A stretch of 40,824 nt of DNA from Candidatus Halobeggiatoa sp. HSG11 (GCA_030378105.1 JAUCGL010000023.1:1-40824), one strand, 5' to 3'; shown: positions 24,988-34,781, numbered from the stretch's first letter. The notes: generated by a model not told the origin, from the sequence alone. A program made the numbers and translations.

Positions 24988-25111
24988 GTGCTGAAAATCA
25001 GCAGGTCGTAAAAAATAAAAATCGTGGAACGCCGCAGTTTTGGTCTGTATGTTATTGATTTTAAACAACGTGCTGAAAATCAACAGGTAGGTGCTGAAAA
25101 TCAGCAGGTCG
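24988..25111. repeat. Three iteron-like direct repeats of ~20 bp
   Basis: GTGCTGAAAATCAGCAGGTC occurs at 24988, in variant form (GTGCTGAAAATCAACAGGTA) at 25070, and again at 25091. The last two are adjacent with a 21-bp period. Each contains the palindrome GCTGA-AAA-TCAGC (degenerate in the middle copy). They lie upstream of the minus-strand winged-helix gene and could be protein-binding sites. Confidence 0.7.
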
Positions 25112-25184
25112 GGCAATTATTTGATTTAAAATAAAAAGTAACCAACGCTTAAATCATGCCAATTCCATAACATATTGATTTATA

Positions 25185-25327
25185 TCTCGTTCCCACATGC
25201 CATGTGGTAACACCATAACACCGCGCCGGCAGTGCGTATCAAATAGCATAATCTCAATATATCAGTTAAGATCATAGATAAACTCGCACCGCTGGTGCAT
25301 TCCCACATAGCATGTGAGAACGAAATA
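25185..25327. repeat. Inverted dispersed repeat (CTCGTTCCCACATG family)
   Basis: The left part TCTCGTTCCCACATGCCATG...GTGCG and the right part CGCACCGCTGGTGCATTCCC...GAGAACGA are reverse complements. The GTGCG/CGCACCGC sub-block also occurs in the composite repeat at 2327-2508. Nothing codes here. Confidence 0.65.
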
Positions 25328-25390
25328 CAAACTAAGTAGGGGATTAGGTGTTTTGGTTGCCAACCCAACTAACATTTATCCTTAATTTAT

Positions 25391-25915
25391 TTAATGCCGA
25401 GAATTGAAATTTTCTGGAATAGCCACTAATTTTAATGAACCTAACTGGCGTTCTAACGGAAAATAAGCATATTTATACTCAAACTTAGCAATTGTCCAAT
25501 CACCTCGTTGCTTAATAAGAGTCACCAATGCCGCAAACTTACCCCCCTGAAAATTGCCACTTACTTGATAACAAACAACAACATGTAGCCATGAAGACTC
25601 CGAATGGAACAGACCACCATAAGCACCATGATAATTTAACAACTTGCCTAATCGAGTAAAAACAACATTAATTTTTTGTAATTTAGTGTTAGTCAATTTC
25701 TTTTGCATTCTATTACTTGTATAATTCAAAAACTCAGTTTCATCCCACTCAGAAAATAGATTTAACATTGCTACATTAACAAACTCTCTTGTTTCTGCGT
25801 GCATTTGTCTTAAACTGAAAATACTATATCCAACCCCTGCTACAATTGACACAATTAATAATATAGTAAAACCAGTTTTGCTTGAAAAAAAATTATGAAA
25901 GTGCATAATGTCCAA
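25391..25915 (-). CDS. Membrane-anchored hypothetical protein divergent from ycjX
   Basis: This protein of up to 174 residues has a single N-terminal membrane helix (about 15-35, T-I-L-L-I-V-S-I-V-A-G-V-G-Y) and a soluble domain on the far side. The domain ends in a beta-rich part, Q-V-S-G-N-F-Q-G-G-K-F-A-A-L then W-T-I-A-K-F-E-Y, reminiscent of NTF2-like or DUF4019-type lipoprotein domains; that resemblance is weak. A second ATG nine bases in is equally possible. The start codons of this gene and ycjX are 15 bp apart, so they share a very short divergent control region. Confidence 0.65.
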   Translation of the reverse strand: MDIMHFHNFFSSKTGFTILLIVSIVAGVGYSIFSLRQMHAETREFVNVAMLNLFSEWDETEFLNYTSNRMQKKLTNTKLQKINVVFTRLGKLLNYHGAYGGLFHSESSWLHVVVCYQVSGNFQGGKFAALVTLIKQRGDWTIAKFEYKYAYFPLERQLGSLKLVAIPENFNSRH

Positions 25916-25930
25916 AAATAATATAACAAT

Positions 25931-27361
25931 ATGAATAAATGGTTGCCAAATTTTTCCCCACCAAAAAACTTTGAAGAAAGAGTTAATCGTTCCTTAGATA
26001 GACAGGTTAAATTAGCTGTTACCGGCTTAAGTCGCAGTGGTAAAACAGTTTTTATCACCTCGTTAGTCCATCAACTATTACATGGTTTAGAAGGAGTACA
26101 TTTACCGTTTTTTCAGATGGTAAGTAGTGGCGGCTTGCGTGGAGCCAAAATTATGCCACAACCAGACATCCACATTCCATCATTTCGTTATGACCGAGCC
26201 ATTGAACAACTATGCGGAGACCCTCCAACATGGCCAAAACGCACTAATGGTATAAGCGAAATAAGATTAGCTATTCGATATTTGTCTAATAATCCGATGA
26301 AAAAACGTATTGCCCCAATCAATACCTTATATGTAGATATTGTTGACTATCCGGGTGAATGGTTATTGGATTTACCATTACTTGAGTTAACGTATGAACA
26401 ATGGTCAGAACAAATAGCACGCTTATGTGAGACTGAACCACGTTTATCATTATCTCAAAAATGGCGAACTTTTTTAAATGGTCTTGATCTAACCAGTGAA
26501 GTTAACGAAAAAATTTTACGTAAGTTAAGTAAACTTTATACAGAATTTTTACATCAATGTAAAGAGCCACAATATGGATTAAATTTATTACAACCGGGAC
26601 GCTTTATCATGCCCGGGGACGGTTTAACCAATAATGATGCTTTAAGAACTTCACCTTTATTAGAATTTTGCCCAGTATTAGAGTTGCCAAAAAAAACTGC
26701 TAAAGAAAATAGTATTTATACAGAGATGAAAAGACGCTATAACTCTTATAAAGAACATGTAGTTAAAAAGTTTTATCAAGATTATTTTGTCAGCTTTGAT
26801 CGTCAAATTGTACTTGTTGATGTGTTAAATACTTTTAATTCAGGGTATGATAGCTTTGTTGATATGCGTGATTCTTTAAATATGGTACTGGAAAGTTTTA
26901 ATTATGGTAAATCTGGAATAATAAACAAGCTATTTGGCTTAAAAATTGATAAAATACTATTTGCTGCAACTAAAGCTGATCATGTAACTCCTAATCAGCT
27001 ACCAAATTTAGAACATTTTTTACAGAATATGTTAGCTGCTTCACATAACAATGCAGCTTTTGAAGGAGTGCATACTGATACTTTGGCTTTGTCGGCGGTT
27101 AAATGTACGCAAGCTGCTTACACGAACTTTCAAGGTCAACGAGTTTCTTGTATCAAAGGTGTGCCTTTAAGTACCGAAAAACCAGTGGCATTATTTCCCG
27201 GTGAAATCCCAGTGGAAGTGCCAATGCCAGAAGAATGGGTTGAAGGACGTTTTAATTTTATAGAATTTAAACCCCCGCGTTTAGCGAATGTGCATGGTGG
27301 AGGATTACCACATATTCGGCTAGATCGGGCTCTTGAATTTTTGCTTGGAGACAAATTTTAA
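25931..27361 (+). CDS. ycjX: YcjX-family P-loop ATPase/GTPase (DUF463)
   Basis: This 476-residue protein has the Walker A motif G-L-S-R-S-G-K-T at about 33-40, D-Y-P-G-E-W-L-L (the Walker B/G3-like D-x-P-G) and the A-A-T-K-A-D-H-V base-recognition segment near 345. These identify the YcjX family of stress-associated P-loop proteins. The stop directly abuts the ATG of the ycjF-like gene, the conserved gammaproteobacterial pair. Exact function is unknown; envelope-stress (phage-shock-linked) association is known in enterobacteria. Confidence 0.93.
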   Translation: MNKWLPNFSPPKNFEERVNRSLDRQVKLAVTGLSRSGKTVFITSLVHQLLHGLEGVHLPFFQMVSSGGLRGAKIMPQPDIHIPSFRYDRAIEQLCGDPPTWPKRTNGISEIRLAIRYLSNNPMKKRIAPINTLYVDIVDYPGEWLLDLPLLELTYEQWSEQIARLCETEPRLSLSQKWRTFLNGLDLTSEVNEKILRKLSKLYTEFLHQCKEPQYGLNLLQPGRFIMPGDGLTNNDALRTSPLLEFCPVLELPKKTAKENSIYTEMKRRYNSYKEHVVKKFYQDYFVSFDRQIVLVDVLNTFNSGYDSFVDMRDSLNMVLESFNYGKSGIINKLFGLKIDKILFAATKADHVTPNQLPNLEHFLQNMLAASHNNAAFEGVHTDTLALSAVKCTQAAYTNFQGQRVSCIKGVPLSTEKPVALFPGEIPVEVPMPEEWVEGRFNFIEFKPPRLANVHGGGLPHIRLDRALEFLLGDKF

Positions 27362-28414
27362 ATGACTAGCTGGACCAAACCAATTTTTTTTGAATTAGAT
27401 AAGATAGAAACTATTGCCGAAGAAGAGGCTGCAATAACTTTAGATTATGCACCATCAATTATTTTGCCGGAGGATTCTAAACTAGAAATAGATAATACTT
27501 TACCAGTCCATGAATCAGAAATTCAGCAGAATAATCATGAAATTCAAGCTTTAACCAACTCTCCTTGGTTATGGTTATTGGGGGCTTTAAGTTCTCTATT
27601 GCTATTAATGTTACTGGACAATACCTATCAATTTATAGCCCAACAATATGAGAATAGTTATATACTTGGCAATTTATTTCTTAGTTTAGTTATGATTATA
27701 ACAGGAGCAACATTAACTTTAAGTTGGCGTTCTTATCAAAAAATCCATAGATTACAAACTGTTGCAAAATTACAACAGGAAGGTGAACAGTTAATGACTA
27801 ATGATGGTTACGGCAATGCCATGCGTTATGTCAATAAAATAACTCAGTTTTATAATTATCGTCCAGAAATTAAAACTCGTTTAGAGCATTTTTACTTGAC
27901 CATAAGTGATAGTCATCATGATCGAGAGGTATGTGATTTATTTTCCGATTTTGTGCTGAAAGATATTGATCAGCAAGCTTATAAAATTGTAACTAAACGT
28001 TCTCAAGAAACTGCCTTATGGGTTATGATAAGCCAAATAGTTTTATTGGATACCGTGCTTACCTTATGGCGAAATGCTCGTATGATTCGAGATGTTGCGG
28101 AATTATATGGAGCTAAACCGGGATTTTTAGGTTCTTTCAAGCTAGTAGGTACAGTCATGCAGAGTTTGATTTATGCGGGAGTAAGTGAAATGGCTGCTGA
28201 TAATGTTGCAGAAATAGTTGGCGGTTCAGTATTATCAATCATGTCAGCCCAAGTTGCTCAAGGTTTAGGAAGTGGTTTACTAACCGCAAGAGTTGGGATG
28301 TATGCCATGCAAGCTTGCCGACCTTTACCATTCGTTGATGAAAACAAACCTAAAATAAAAGATATACGGCGTGAAATTGTTGCCTCTTTGAAGGGAGCGG
28401 TTGAAAAACCATAA
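27362..28414 (+). CDS. ycjF: YcjF-family membrane protein (DUF697)
   Basis: This 350-residue protein has two membrane helices at about 75-90 and 103-123 and a C-terminal DUF697 domain: R-N-A-R-M-I-R-D-V-A-E-L-Y-G, then G-S-V-L-S-I-M-S-A-Q-V-A-Q-G-L-G-S-G-L-L-T-A-R-V-G. It follows ycjX with no gap. YcjF-like proteins accompany YcjX and are inner-membrane proteins of unknown role. The N-terminal ~70 residues are acidic and probably unstructured. Confidence 0.9.
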   Translation: MTSWTKPIFFELDKIETIAEEEAAITLDYAPSIILPEDSKLEIDNTLPVHESEIQQNNHEIQALTNSPWLWLLGALSSLLLLMLLDNTYQFIAQQYENSYILGNLFLSLVMIITGATLTLSWRSYQKIHRLQTVAKLQQEGEQLMTNDGYGNAMRYVNKITQFYNYRPEIKTRLEHFYLTISDSHHDREVCDLFSDFVLKDIDQQAYKIVTKRSQETALWVMISQIVLLDTVLTLWRNARMIRDVAELYGAKPGFLGSFKLVGTVMQSLIYAGVSEMAADNVAEIVGGSVLSIMSAQVAQGLGSGLLTARVGMYAMQACRPLPFVDENKPKIKDIRREIVASLKGAVEKP

Positions 28415-28587
28415 CACTTAAAGTTTGTTCAAAATATTAAGAGACTAACAACTTAAAGTATTGTACAGTTTCTTCATATTTTTGAACCTCATACAAGTCG
28501 TGAATTTTATTCAGCCAGCAAAAATTTTGGAAATCTTATCAGGTCTTTTACTTTCCAACGAAAATACTAAGCAATCAATTGCTCAAG

Positions 28588-29328
28588 CTACTTTATCCAT
28601 ATCTTCAACAAATGACTGATTAATTCACCTAAATAGATTAAAAAATCAGTACTCATTTTCAACTGAAAACGTGTAGCATTATGACTACCCATAGCTAATA
28701 AACCATAAGGTTCAGGATTAGCCAAAAGTGGAATTAACACTGCTGAAGCAATATTGCCATCTGGAAATAAATAGTCGGTTTGCTCTTTAGAAAGCTGTCC
28801 ACAAATGGGCTTGTTATTTTTCAAAAAACTATCAAACAAACTGAATATTTGGGCATCAAAATTTACAAATTCTTGATATTCAAATTGACTAACTGTAAAA
28901 CACCTAACAATAACTACATCAGTATCAAATTCATCACATAATAGACTATACAAAGTTTGAAAAAACTCTTCTATTCCATTGATGCTTATCAACGTTATAA
29001 TTAAATTTTGGATCTGTCGATTTAATTTTTCATTTTCCTGAGCGATTTTAATGAGTTCTTCTAATTTAATTCGTAAACGCTCATTTTCCTCATATGAAGT
29101 TTTTAATAAATTTTGTTGTAATGAAGGAATTGTAGAAACTTCTGTTAATTTATTTTGTAAACATTGATTTTCTTCTTGTGAAGCATATAATTTTTGTTCT
29201 AATAATGATATTATACTATCTTTTTGTGCCATTGATGTTGTTAATAAATTTTCATGGTTAGAAAACTCAGGGGACAAAGCATTTTCTGGAAGCATTTCAA
29301 TTTGTTTTAATAAATTATTTTCAGACAT
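28588..29328 (-). CDS. DUF484-family GAF-like protein
   Basis: I take the ATG at 29328 (246 residues); the TTG four codons earlier is less likely. Residues 1-110 form a long coiled coil (repeated E-N-x-x-L-x-x-K). The rest is a GAF-like domain ending P-Y-G-L-L-A-M-G-S-H-N-A-T-R-F, then T-D-F-L-I-Y-L-G-E-L-I-S-H-L-L, the DUF484 signature. In many Proteobacteria DUF484 lies next to xerC and dapF; neither is here. Function is unknown. It converges with ycjF across ~170 bp with nothing recognisable. Confidence 0.85.
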   Translation of the reverse strand: MSENNLLKQIEMLPENALSPEFSNHENLLTTSMAQKDSIISLLEQKLYASQEENQCLQNKLTEVSTIPSLQQNLLKTSYEENERLRIKLEELIKIAQENEKLNRQIQNLIITLISINGIEEFFQTLYSLLCDEFDTDVVIVRCFTVSQFEYQEFVNFDAQIFSLFDSFLKNNKPICGQLSKEQTDYLFPDGNIASAVLIPLLANPEPYGLLAMGSHNATRFQLKMSTDFLIYLGELISHLLKIWIK

Positions 29329-29937
29329 AAATATAATCAACTGTGCATATTACACAAATAATAACATTAATATCAAAAATATCCAAGATTTATCAAATCA
29401 AAAATTTAAACTTATAAATCATTGATATATAACGGTGCTAAGTAATTACAAATCACTTCCATAAATATAATTCAGTTTTAAATCTATAATGTCAACAGTT
29501 ACCAAACATTTCATAAGAGTTATACTCAAAAAATTATTTCAATGAGTGCGAGATATTTGAAATTATGTTTGTTAAAAAGTGAAAAATCAGCGACAATATA
29601 AGTAGTGAGAATGATTAAAAATGTTGAGATACTTTTGCCAGTTTGAAAAAAAACATGTAGAAAATATCACAATTATCTGAACTGATTCTTCAGGCTTCTA
29701 GTTGTGAGTTATAAGTAGTTACTATAATTTATTTTAAATAACTGAATTTATCAATGCGTTAAGTCCTAACCTAGTATTTTTTCAAATCGTTCCCAATTTC
29801 TTATGTTGGTATCCATCTGAAAACTTCTCTATTATAAAGTTCCAAATCTTTAATAAGCTTTTAAGATTGTCGAATTATAAATATCTTGAAATTCAAACCT
29901 TTACAACTTAAAAAATATTTCCAGATGAATATTACTC
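29329..29937. other. AT-rich intergenic region upstream of the phosphorelay operon
   Basis: No ORF with a plausible start, RNA gene or known motif is visible. It continues into the 162-bp inverted-repeat element at 29938-30099. Confidence 0.4.
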
Positions 29938-30099
29938 AACTATCAAGTTTTTTAAAAATATTATTGAATTAAGAGATGCAAGCATTGCGTCTCTACAAAT
30001 CTACTAATTTTTTAACTATCATAAATCTTTAATAAAAATTTATATGTAGAAACGCAATGCTTGTGTCTATATTCAGAACCAAATAAAAACTTGATAGTT
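29938..30099. mobile_element. 162-bp symmetrical inverted-repeat element
   Basis: The outer arms AACTATCAAGTTTTT (29938-29952) and AAAAACTTGATAGTT (30085-30099) are perfect 15-bp inverted repeats. Inside, AGAGATGCAAGCATTGCGTC (from 29972) pairs with the block at 30045-30068. The nested symmetry and lack of coding capacity fit a MITE. It ends 57 bp before the response-regulator ATG. Confidence 0.65.
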
Positions 30100-30156
30100 T
30101 AGTTATAAATGTTTAAACTTCAACAAAACTCATTAATATAATTACTTAGGTGACTT

Positions 30157-30552
30157 ATGGAAAGCAAAGCTATTTTATGCGTAGATGATGAAACGATAGT
30201 ATTGGAGAGTTTGGTAGAACAGTTAGAAAAAAAGTTAGGTGAAGAATATGTATATGAAACTGCTGAAACTGCTGAAGAAGGTTTTGAAGTTATTGAAGAA
30301 TTGGTAGATGAAAATGTTGATGTATTAATAATTGTGTCTGATTGGCTTATGCCGGGTATGAAAGGTGATGAATTTCTTATTAAAGTTCATGCTAAATACC
30401 CTAATATTGTTACAGTTATGCTCACTGGTCAAGCTGATGATTCTGCAATTGAACGAGCTAAAAAATCAGCCAACTTACACGCTTGTGTATTTAAACCTTG
30501 GGTAGAAGAAGAATTAGTGAACACTATCAAAACAGGTCTAAAAAAACTATGA
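30157..30552 (+). CDS. Single-domain response regulator
   Basis: These 131 residues form one receiver domain: acidic pair in L-C-V-D-D-E, phosphoacceptor Asp62 in V-S-D-W-L-M-P-G, Thr in V-M-L-T-G-Q, and Lys in F-K-P-W. No output domain is present, as in CheY or Spo0F-type shuttles. AGGTGA precedes the ATG. The TGA overlaps the next gene's ATG (ATGA), so it is translationally coupled to the hybrid kinase, whose own N-terminal receiver is clearly its paralogue. Confidence 0.93.
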   Translation: MESKAILCVDDETIVLESLVEQLEKKLGEEYVYETAETAEEGFEVIEELVDENVDVLIIVSDWLMPGMKGDEFLIKVHAKYPNIVTVMLTGQADDSAIERAKKSANLHACVFKPWVEEELVNTIKTGLKKL

Positions 30553-32861
30553 ACAATCAGGTTATTTTATGTATTGATGACGAAAATATAGTATTGGAAG
30601 CATTGACGGAACAATTACAACATCGGCTTGGTGATTACTATGATATTGAAACCGCTGAAAGTGGTGAAGAAGCTTTAGATTTATTAGATGAATTGCTTTT
30701 GGAGCATATTGAGGTGCCAATAGCAATTGTTGACTATTTAATGCCGGGTATAAAAGGTGATGAAGTGATGCGGCAATTACACCTTAAATCGCCAACAACT
30801 TTAACTATTTTATTATCCGGACATGTTGGTAATGAGGAAATGAAATATACCATCAACCGAGGTAATTTACATCGTTATATTGCCAAGCCTTGGGATAAGG
30901 ATCAACTATTTTTAATAATTAACGAAGCGATAGAATTATTTAGCAATGAAAAACTGATTCAAAAACATCAAGTTGAAATTGAACAATTAAATTCATCATT
31001 AGAACAAAAAGTGATTGATAGAACTAAAGAATTAGAAGAAAAAAATAAACAATTAAGTTATGAAATAGCAGAACGTAAGTTAATAGAATCAGAATTGCAT
31101 CAGGCAAAGGAAACCGCAGAAACTGCAAACTATGCAAAAAGTGAATTTGTAGCGAACATGAGCCATGAAATTCGCACTCCAATGAATGCTATTATTGGTT
31201 TAACTCGGTTAGCTTTAAAAACAGACCTTAACACTAAACAACAAGATTATCTATTAAAAATAAAATCTTCTTCGCAAAATTTACTAGATATTATTAATGA
31301 TGTACTTGATTTTTCCAAAGTTGAAGCTGGTAAATTAGAATTAGAAACTGTATTATTCTCTTTACATACAGTGTTGCAAGAAATATCAGATTTATTGAGT
31401 GCTAAAATTGAAAGTAAAAATTTAATCTTTTTTTTAAAATTAAATGAAGAAGTTCCTAATTATATTATTGGCGATCCTCTTCGACTTAAACAAATTCTGA
31501 TTAACCTAATTAATAATGCAATTAAATTTACCCTGTCAGGTACTATAACCTTAAATATTAAGCCATCTCAATTTGAAAATGGGCGAATTAAATTACATTT
31601 TGCAATTCAAGATACTGGAGTCGGTATTTCAACCGAAGTAATTCCGGGTTTATTTGATGCTTTTATTCAAGCTAATGGTTCAACCACTCGTAAATTTGGT
31701 GGAACTGGTTTAGGATTGACAATATGTAAACAATTAACCACTATGATGCAAGGTAATATATGGGCAGACTCTAAATTAAACGTTGGTAGTACTTTTAATT
31801 TTACCGCTTGGTTTGAAATACCAACTGAATTAAATATTCCATCTCCTGCCATAACCACAACAACAGTTCAAAACTTAAGTGGCATCCAAATTTTATTAGT
31901 AGAAGATAACTTAATAAATCAGCAGATTGTCCAAGAAATGATAGAGGCTGAAGGAGTATCTGTCAGCATTGCAAATAATGGTAAAGAAGCATTAACAATG
32001 GTTGAAGTCAATAACTTTGATGCGATATTGATGGATATTCAAATGCCAGAAATGGATGGTTATGAAGCCACTAAATTAATAAGAAAACAACATCATAAAA
32101 TTCCAATAATTGCTATGACTGCCAATGCTATGACTGGTGATCGGGAAAAATGTTTAGCTGCTGGTATGGATGATTATATAAGTAAACCTATTGATGATAA
32201 CTTGCTATTTTCAGTTTTAGAAAAATGGATGGCTAAAACTATTAATAAAACTAATTCAATCATTACCACAGATTTAAACGGATTGACATTAGTTGGGATT
32301 AACACTGTTAATGGCTTAAAAAGATTAGGTGGCAATCAACAACTTTACCAACAATTGTTACGTGAATTTTATAATAATAACAAAAATATTGTAAAAAAAG
32401 TAAACCAAGCAATTGAACAAAATGAACTTGAAAATGTTATAACTTTAATTCATACTATAAGCGGTACGGCTGGTAACTTGGGCATTGATGATTTACATAA
32501 AGCGGCAAAAAATATGGAGACAATGCTTAGAGTAAAAAATTCAATTACCCCTGAATTATTAGAACAATTTTCAACAGATGTAGCAGATACCATGCAAGTT
32601 TTATCTGATATAAACGTTGATGAACAAGAGTTTACTCAAACAAATGCTGATATATTGTTAATATTATTACCAAAATTAACTGTATTATTACAAAATGGTA
32701 GTTTTCAAGCAGTTGATTTACTTCCTAAAATAAGAAATAATTTAGGCGAAGATTTACAAGATTTTTATTATAACTTAGAGCAACATATTAATAATTTTGA
32801 ATTTAATGATGCCCAAAATATTGTGACTAAACTAACAACTATACTCAATGCAAGTAACTAA
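30549..32861 (+). CDS. Hybrid histidine kinase REC-HisKA-HATPase-REC-HPt
   Basis: I place the start at ATG 30549 (770 residues), overlapping the previous stop. The order is: N-terminal receiver with Asp62, a coiled coil (~140-185), HisKA with His206 in [10 protein letters not shown], HATPase (N-N-A-I-K-F-T, D-T-G-V-G-I, G-G-T-G-L-G-L), a second receiver with Asp496 in [11 protein letters not shown], and an HPt domain with His635 in [12 protein letters not shown]. There is no membrane segment or sensory domain, so the input is probably phosphorylation of the N-terminal receiver or a partner. This is a complete His-Asp-His relay in one protein, with neighbours able to receive or supply phosphate. 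Confidence 0.94.
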   Translation: MNNQVILCIDDENIVLEALTEQLQHRLGDYYDIETAESGEEALDLLDELLLEHIEVPIAIVDYLMPGIKGDEVMRQLHLKSPTTLTILLSGHVGNEEMKYTINRGNLHRYIAKPWDKDQLFLIINEAIELFSNEKLIQKHQVEIEQLNSSLEQKVIDRTKELEEKNKQLSYEIAERKLIESELHQAKETAETANYAKSEFVANMSHEIRTPMNAIIGLTRLALKTDLNTKQQDYLLKIKSSSQNLLDIINDVLDFSKVEAGKLELETVLFSLHTVLQEISDLLSAKIESKNLIFFLKLNEEVPNYIIGDPLRLKQILINLINNAIKFTLSGTITLNIKPSQFENGRIKLHFAIQDTGVGISTEVIPGLFDAFIQANGSTTRKFGGTGLGLTICKQLTTMMQGNIWADSKLNVGSTFNFTAWFEIPTELNIPSPAITTTTVQNLSGIQILLVEDNLINQQIVQEMIEAEGVSVSIANNGKEALTMVEVNNFDAILMDIQMPEMDGYEATKLIRKQHHKIPIIAMTANAMTGDREKCLAAGMDDYISKPIDDNLLFSVLEKWMAKTINKTNSIITTDLNGLTLVGINTVNGLKRLGGNQQLYQQLLREFYNNNKNIVKKVNQAIEQNELENVITLIHTISGTAGNLGIDDLHKAAKNMETMLRVKNSITPELLEQFSTDVADTMQVLSDINVDEQEFTQTNADILLILLPKLTVLLQNGSFQAVDLLPKIRNNLGEDLQDFYYNLEQHINNFEFNDAQNIVTKLTTILNASN

Positions 32862-32866
32862 ACTAT

Positions 32867-33991
32867 ATGATTAAAAATAGAATATTGATTGTTGACGATG
32901 AACCGGTCAATCTAAGAGCTTTAGGAAATATTTTAAAAGATCATTATGAAGTAATTATTGCCAAAAATGGTAAATCTGCATTAAACATGGCCAATATTGA
33001 ACCAGTGCCAGATTTAATCCTGTTAGACATAATAATGCCAGTTATAGATGGATATGAAGTATGTCGGCAGTTAAAACAGAATCCAATAACTCAACATATT
33101 CCAATTATTTTTGTTTCAGCTATGGATAGTGAAACAGATGAAACTAAAGGATTGGAACTAGGTGCTGTTGATTATATTGCCAAACCCATCAGCCCTTCAA
33201 TAGTGTCTGCTAGGGTTAAAACTCAATTAAAATTGATGTCGGCTTATAAAAAATTAACCAATGCTAACAAAGAATTAGAACAAAAAAATATAGCCTTAGA
33301 AGAGATGGCGGTGTTACGTGAAAATGTTGGTCATATAACTCGCCATGATTTAAAAAATCCGCTTAATGGCATTATAAGTGCAACATCACTGTTGATGGAT
33401 GAATCAGAAGATGAATTGCACCAAAATATTTTGGCCAATATTGAAATGGCTAGTTATCAAATGTTGGATATGATAAATAGTTCTCTTGATTTGTATAAAA
33501 TGGAAATTGGGAATTATAATTACCATCCAGATCGAGTCAATATAACAGCTATTTTAAACAAAATTATTTCCGAAACCAAAGTTCATATGGACACTGTCAA
33601 TATAACTACGGATATTCAAGTAAATGGCAAAATTTTAACAGAAAACCAAAGTTTTTATATTCAAGGGGAATATTTATTATGTTACTCCATGTTGGCAAAT
33701 TTATTTAAAAATGCTATGGAAGCATCCTCAAGTGATTCTATTATCACAATTTTTCTTGATAATAAAGAGAATGGTATTATTAAAATTTGCAATCAAGGAG
33801 TTGTACCAATAGATATTAGGCCTAAATTTTTTGATAAATTTGTAACTATGGGTAAAAGTAATGGTACTGGTTTAGGCACATATTCTGCTAAATTAATGGC
33901 TGAAACTCAATCTGGTAGTATTCAGTTTGATACATCAGATGAAACAAATACAACTATCTTAACTGTTCAATTACCAAATGTTGATACTTAA
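32867..33991 (+). CDS. Soluble receiver-histidine kinase (REC-HK)
   Basis: This 374-residue protein starts with a receiver (Asp54 in L-L-D-I-I-M-P) and continues through a coiled coil to a histidine kinase with the H-D-L-K-N-P-L type box (His160) and a HATPase (N-L-F-K-N-A-M-E-A-S, G-K-S-N-G-T-G-L-G-T-Y). There is no membrane segment. It begins 5 bp after the hybrid kinase stop and completes a three-gene operon. The H-D-L-K/R-x-P kinase type often works with receiver-only partners. Output is unknown; no DNA-binding or cyclase domain is in the operon. Confidence 0.92.
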   Translation: MIKNRILIVDDEPVNLRALGNILKDHYEVIIAKNGKSALNMANIEPVPDLILLDIIMPVIDGYEVCRQLKQNPITQHIPIIFVSAMDSETDETKGLELGAVDYIAKPISPSIVSARVKTQLKLMSAYKKLTNANKELEQKNIALEEMAVLRENVGHITRHDLKNPLNGIISATSLLMDESEDELHQNILANIEMASYQMLDMINSSLDLYKMEIGNYNYHPDRVNITAILNKIISETKVHMDTVNITTDIQVNGKILTENQSFYIQGEYLLCYSMLANLFKNAMEASSSDSIITIFLDNKENGIIKICNQGVVPIDIRPKFFDKFVTMGKSNGTGLGTYSAKLMAETQSGSIQFDTSDETNTTILTVQLPNVDT

Positions 33992-34030
33992 GGAACGTGT
34001 ATTAAATAATATACATTTTCTTATGATTTT

Positions 34031-34080
34031 CGGAGTACAAGGTCCCCTTGTTTCAACTTGCAAGGAGACCTTGCCACTCC
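34031..34080 (+). repeat. Dispersed 50-bp repeat (CGGAGTACAAGG family), copy 1
   Basis: CGGAGTACAAGGTCCCCTTG ... CCTTGCCACTCC recurs on the opposite strand at 37904-37953 with few differences. It contains the pairs CAAGG/CCTTG and GGAGT/ACTCC, so it can fold on itself. It lies between the kinase operon and the ferredoxin-like gene. An AT-rich stretch after it (about 34102-34136) resembles 39255-39285. Confidence 0.75.
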
Positions 34081-34163
34081 ATTAAAAACTACAACCTATT
34101 TCATTAAGAATTAAGCATTCATAATTAAGAATTGATTGCTATTTGATTATTTTGGATAAAACC

Positions 34164-34781
34164 ATGAGCAAAACATTAGTTAATGTTAATATCAACGGAG
34201 AACAAATAGAAGCACCAGCTTCATTTTCTGTTATTCAAGCATTTTGGCACGCTGGTCATACCAGAGTAGAAGGTATAGGCTGTTTAGAGGGAGTTTGTGG
34301 TTCTTGTCGGATTATGGTACGCAAAGCAAATAGTAAAGAAGTGCGTATGCAATTAGCTTGTCAAACCTTTGTTGAAGAAGGTATGCAAATTATTTTCATG
34401 GAATTCCCTTCCCCCACCCATCACTCTTACCAACTAACCGATATAAAAAATTCTTGGGAAGTGCAAAGTAAATTTCACCAAATCTTTCCAGAAACAAGCA
34501 ATTGCAGAAAATGTGGTGGTTGCACTGAATCATGTCCAAAAGGGATTCAAGTTCAACATGGCGTGGAATTAGCAGGAGAAGGTAAGTTTAGAGAAGCCGG
34601 AGAATTATTTATTGAATGTGTGATGTGCAACTTATGTATGACTGCTTGTCCAGAACATATTGCTCCGAATCATGTTGGTTTATTTTGCCGTCGAACAATG
34701 GCTTATTTTCATATTCGTCCTTCTAATTTAATCAGCCGTTTAGAAGAAATACGAAAAGATGAATTGCAGGTTATAATTTAA
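34164..34781 (+). CDS. Fusion iron-sulfur protein: [2Fe-2S] ferredoxin plus two [4Fe-4S] motifs
   Basis: With the ATG at 34164 there are 205 residues. The N-terminal ferredoxin domain has C40-x4-C45-x2-C48 and C66 for [2Fe-2S]. The C-terminal part has two C-x2-C-x2-C-x3-C-P motifs (C114-C124 and C152-C162) for two clusters of the HdrC/SdhB-like alpha-helical type. This resembles the iron-sulfur subunit of succinate dehydrogenase/fumarate reductase or related flavin-linked oxidoreductases, but is shorter than the usual ~230-250 residues and has a four-Cys second cluster. No flavoprotein or membrane-anchor gene is adjacent. An electron-transfer role is secure; the partner is unknown. Confidence 0.85.
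   Translation: MSKTLVNVNINGEQIEAPASFSVIQAFWHAGHTRVEGIGCLEGVCGSCRIMVRKANSKEVRMQLACQTFVEEGMQIIFMEFPSPTHHSYQLTDIKNSWEVQSKFHQIFPETSNCRKCGGCTESCPKGIQVQHGVELAGEGKFREAGELFIECVMCNLCMTACPEHIAPNHVGLFCRRTMAYFHIRPSNLISRLEEIRKDELQVII

Noticed and set aside
24913-25116. 67-codon minus-strand frame with repeated D-L-L-I-F-S-T
   Set aside because: It is a translation of the three direct repeats and has no ribosome-binding site.
25180-25368. 62-codon minus-strand frame
   Set aside because: It lies wholly in the CTCGTTCCCACATG inverted repeat.
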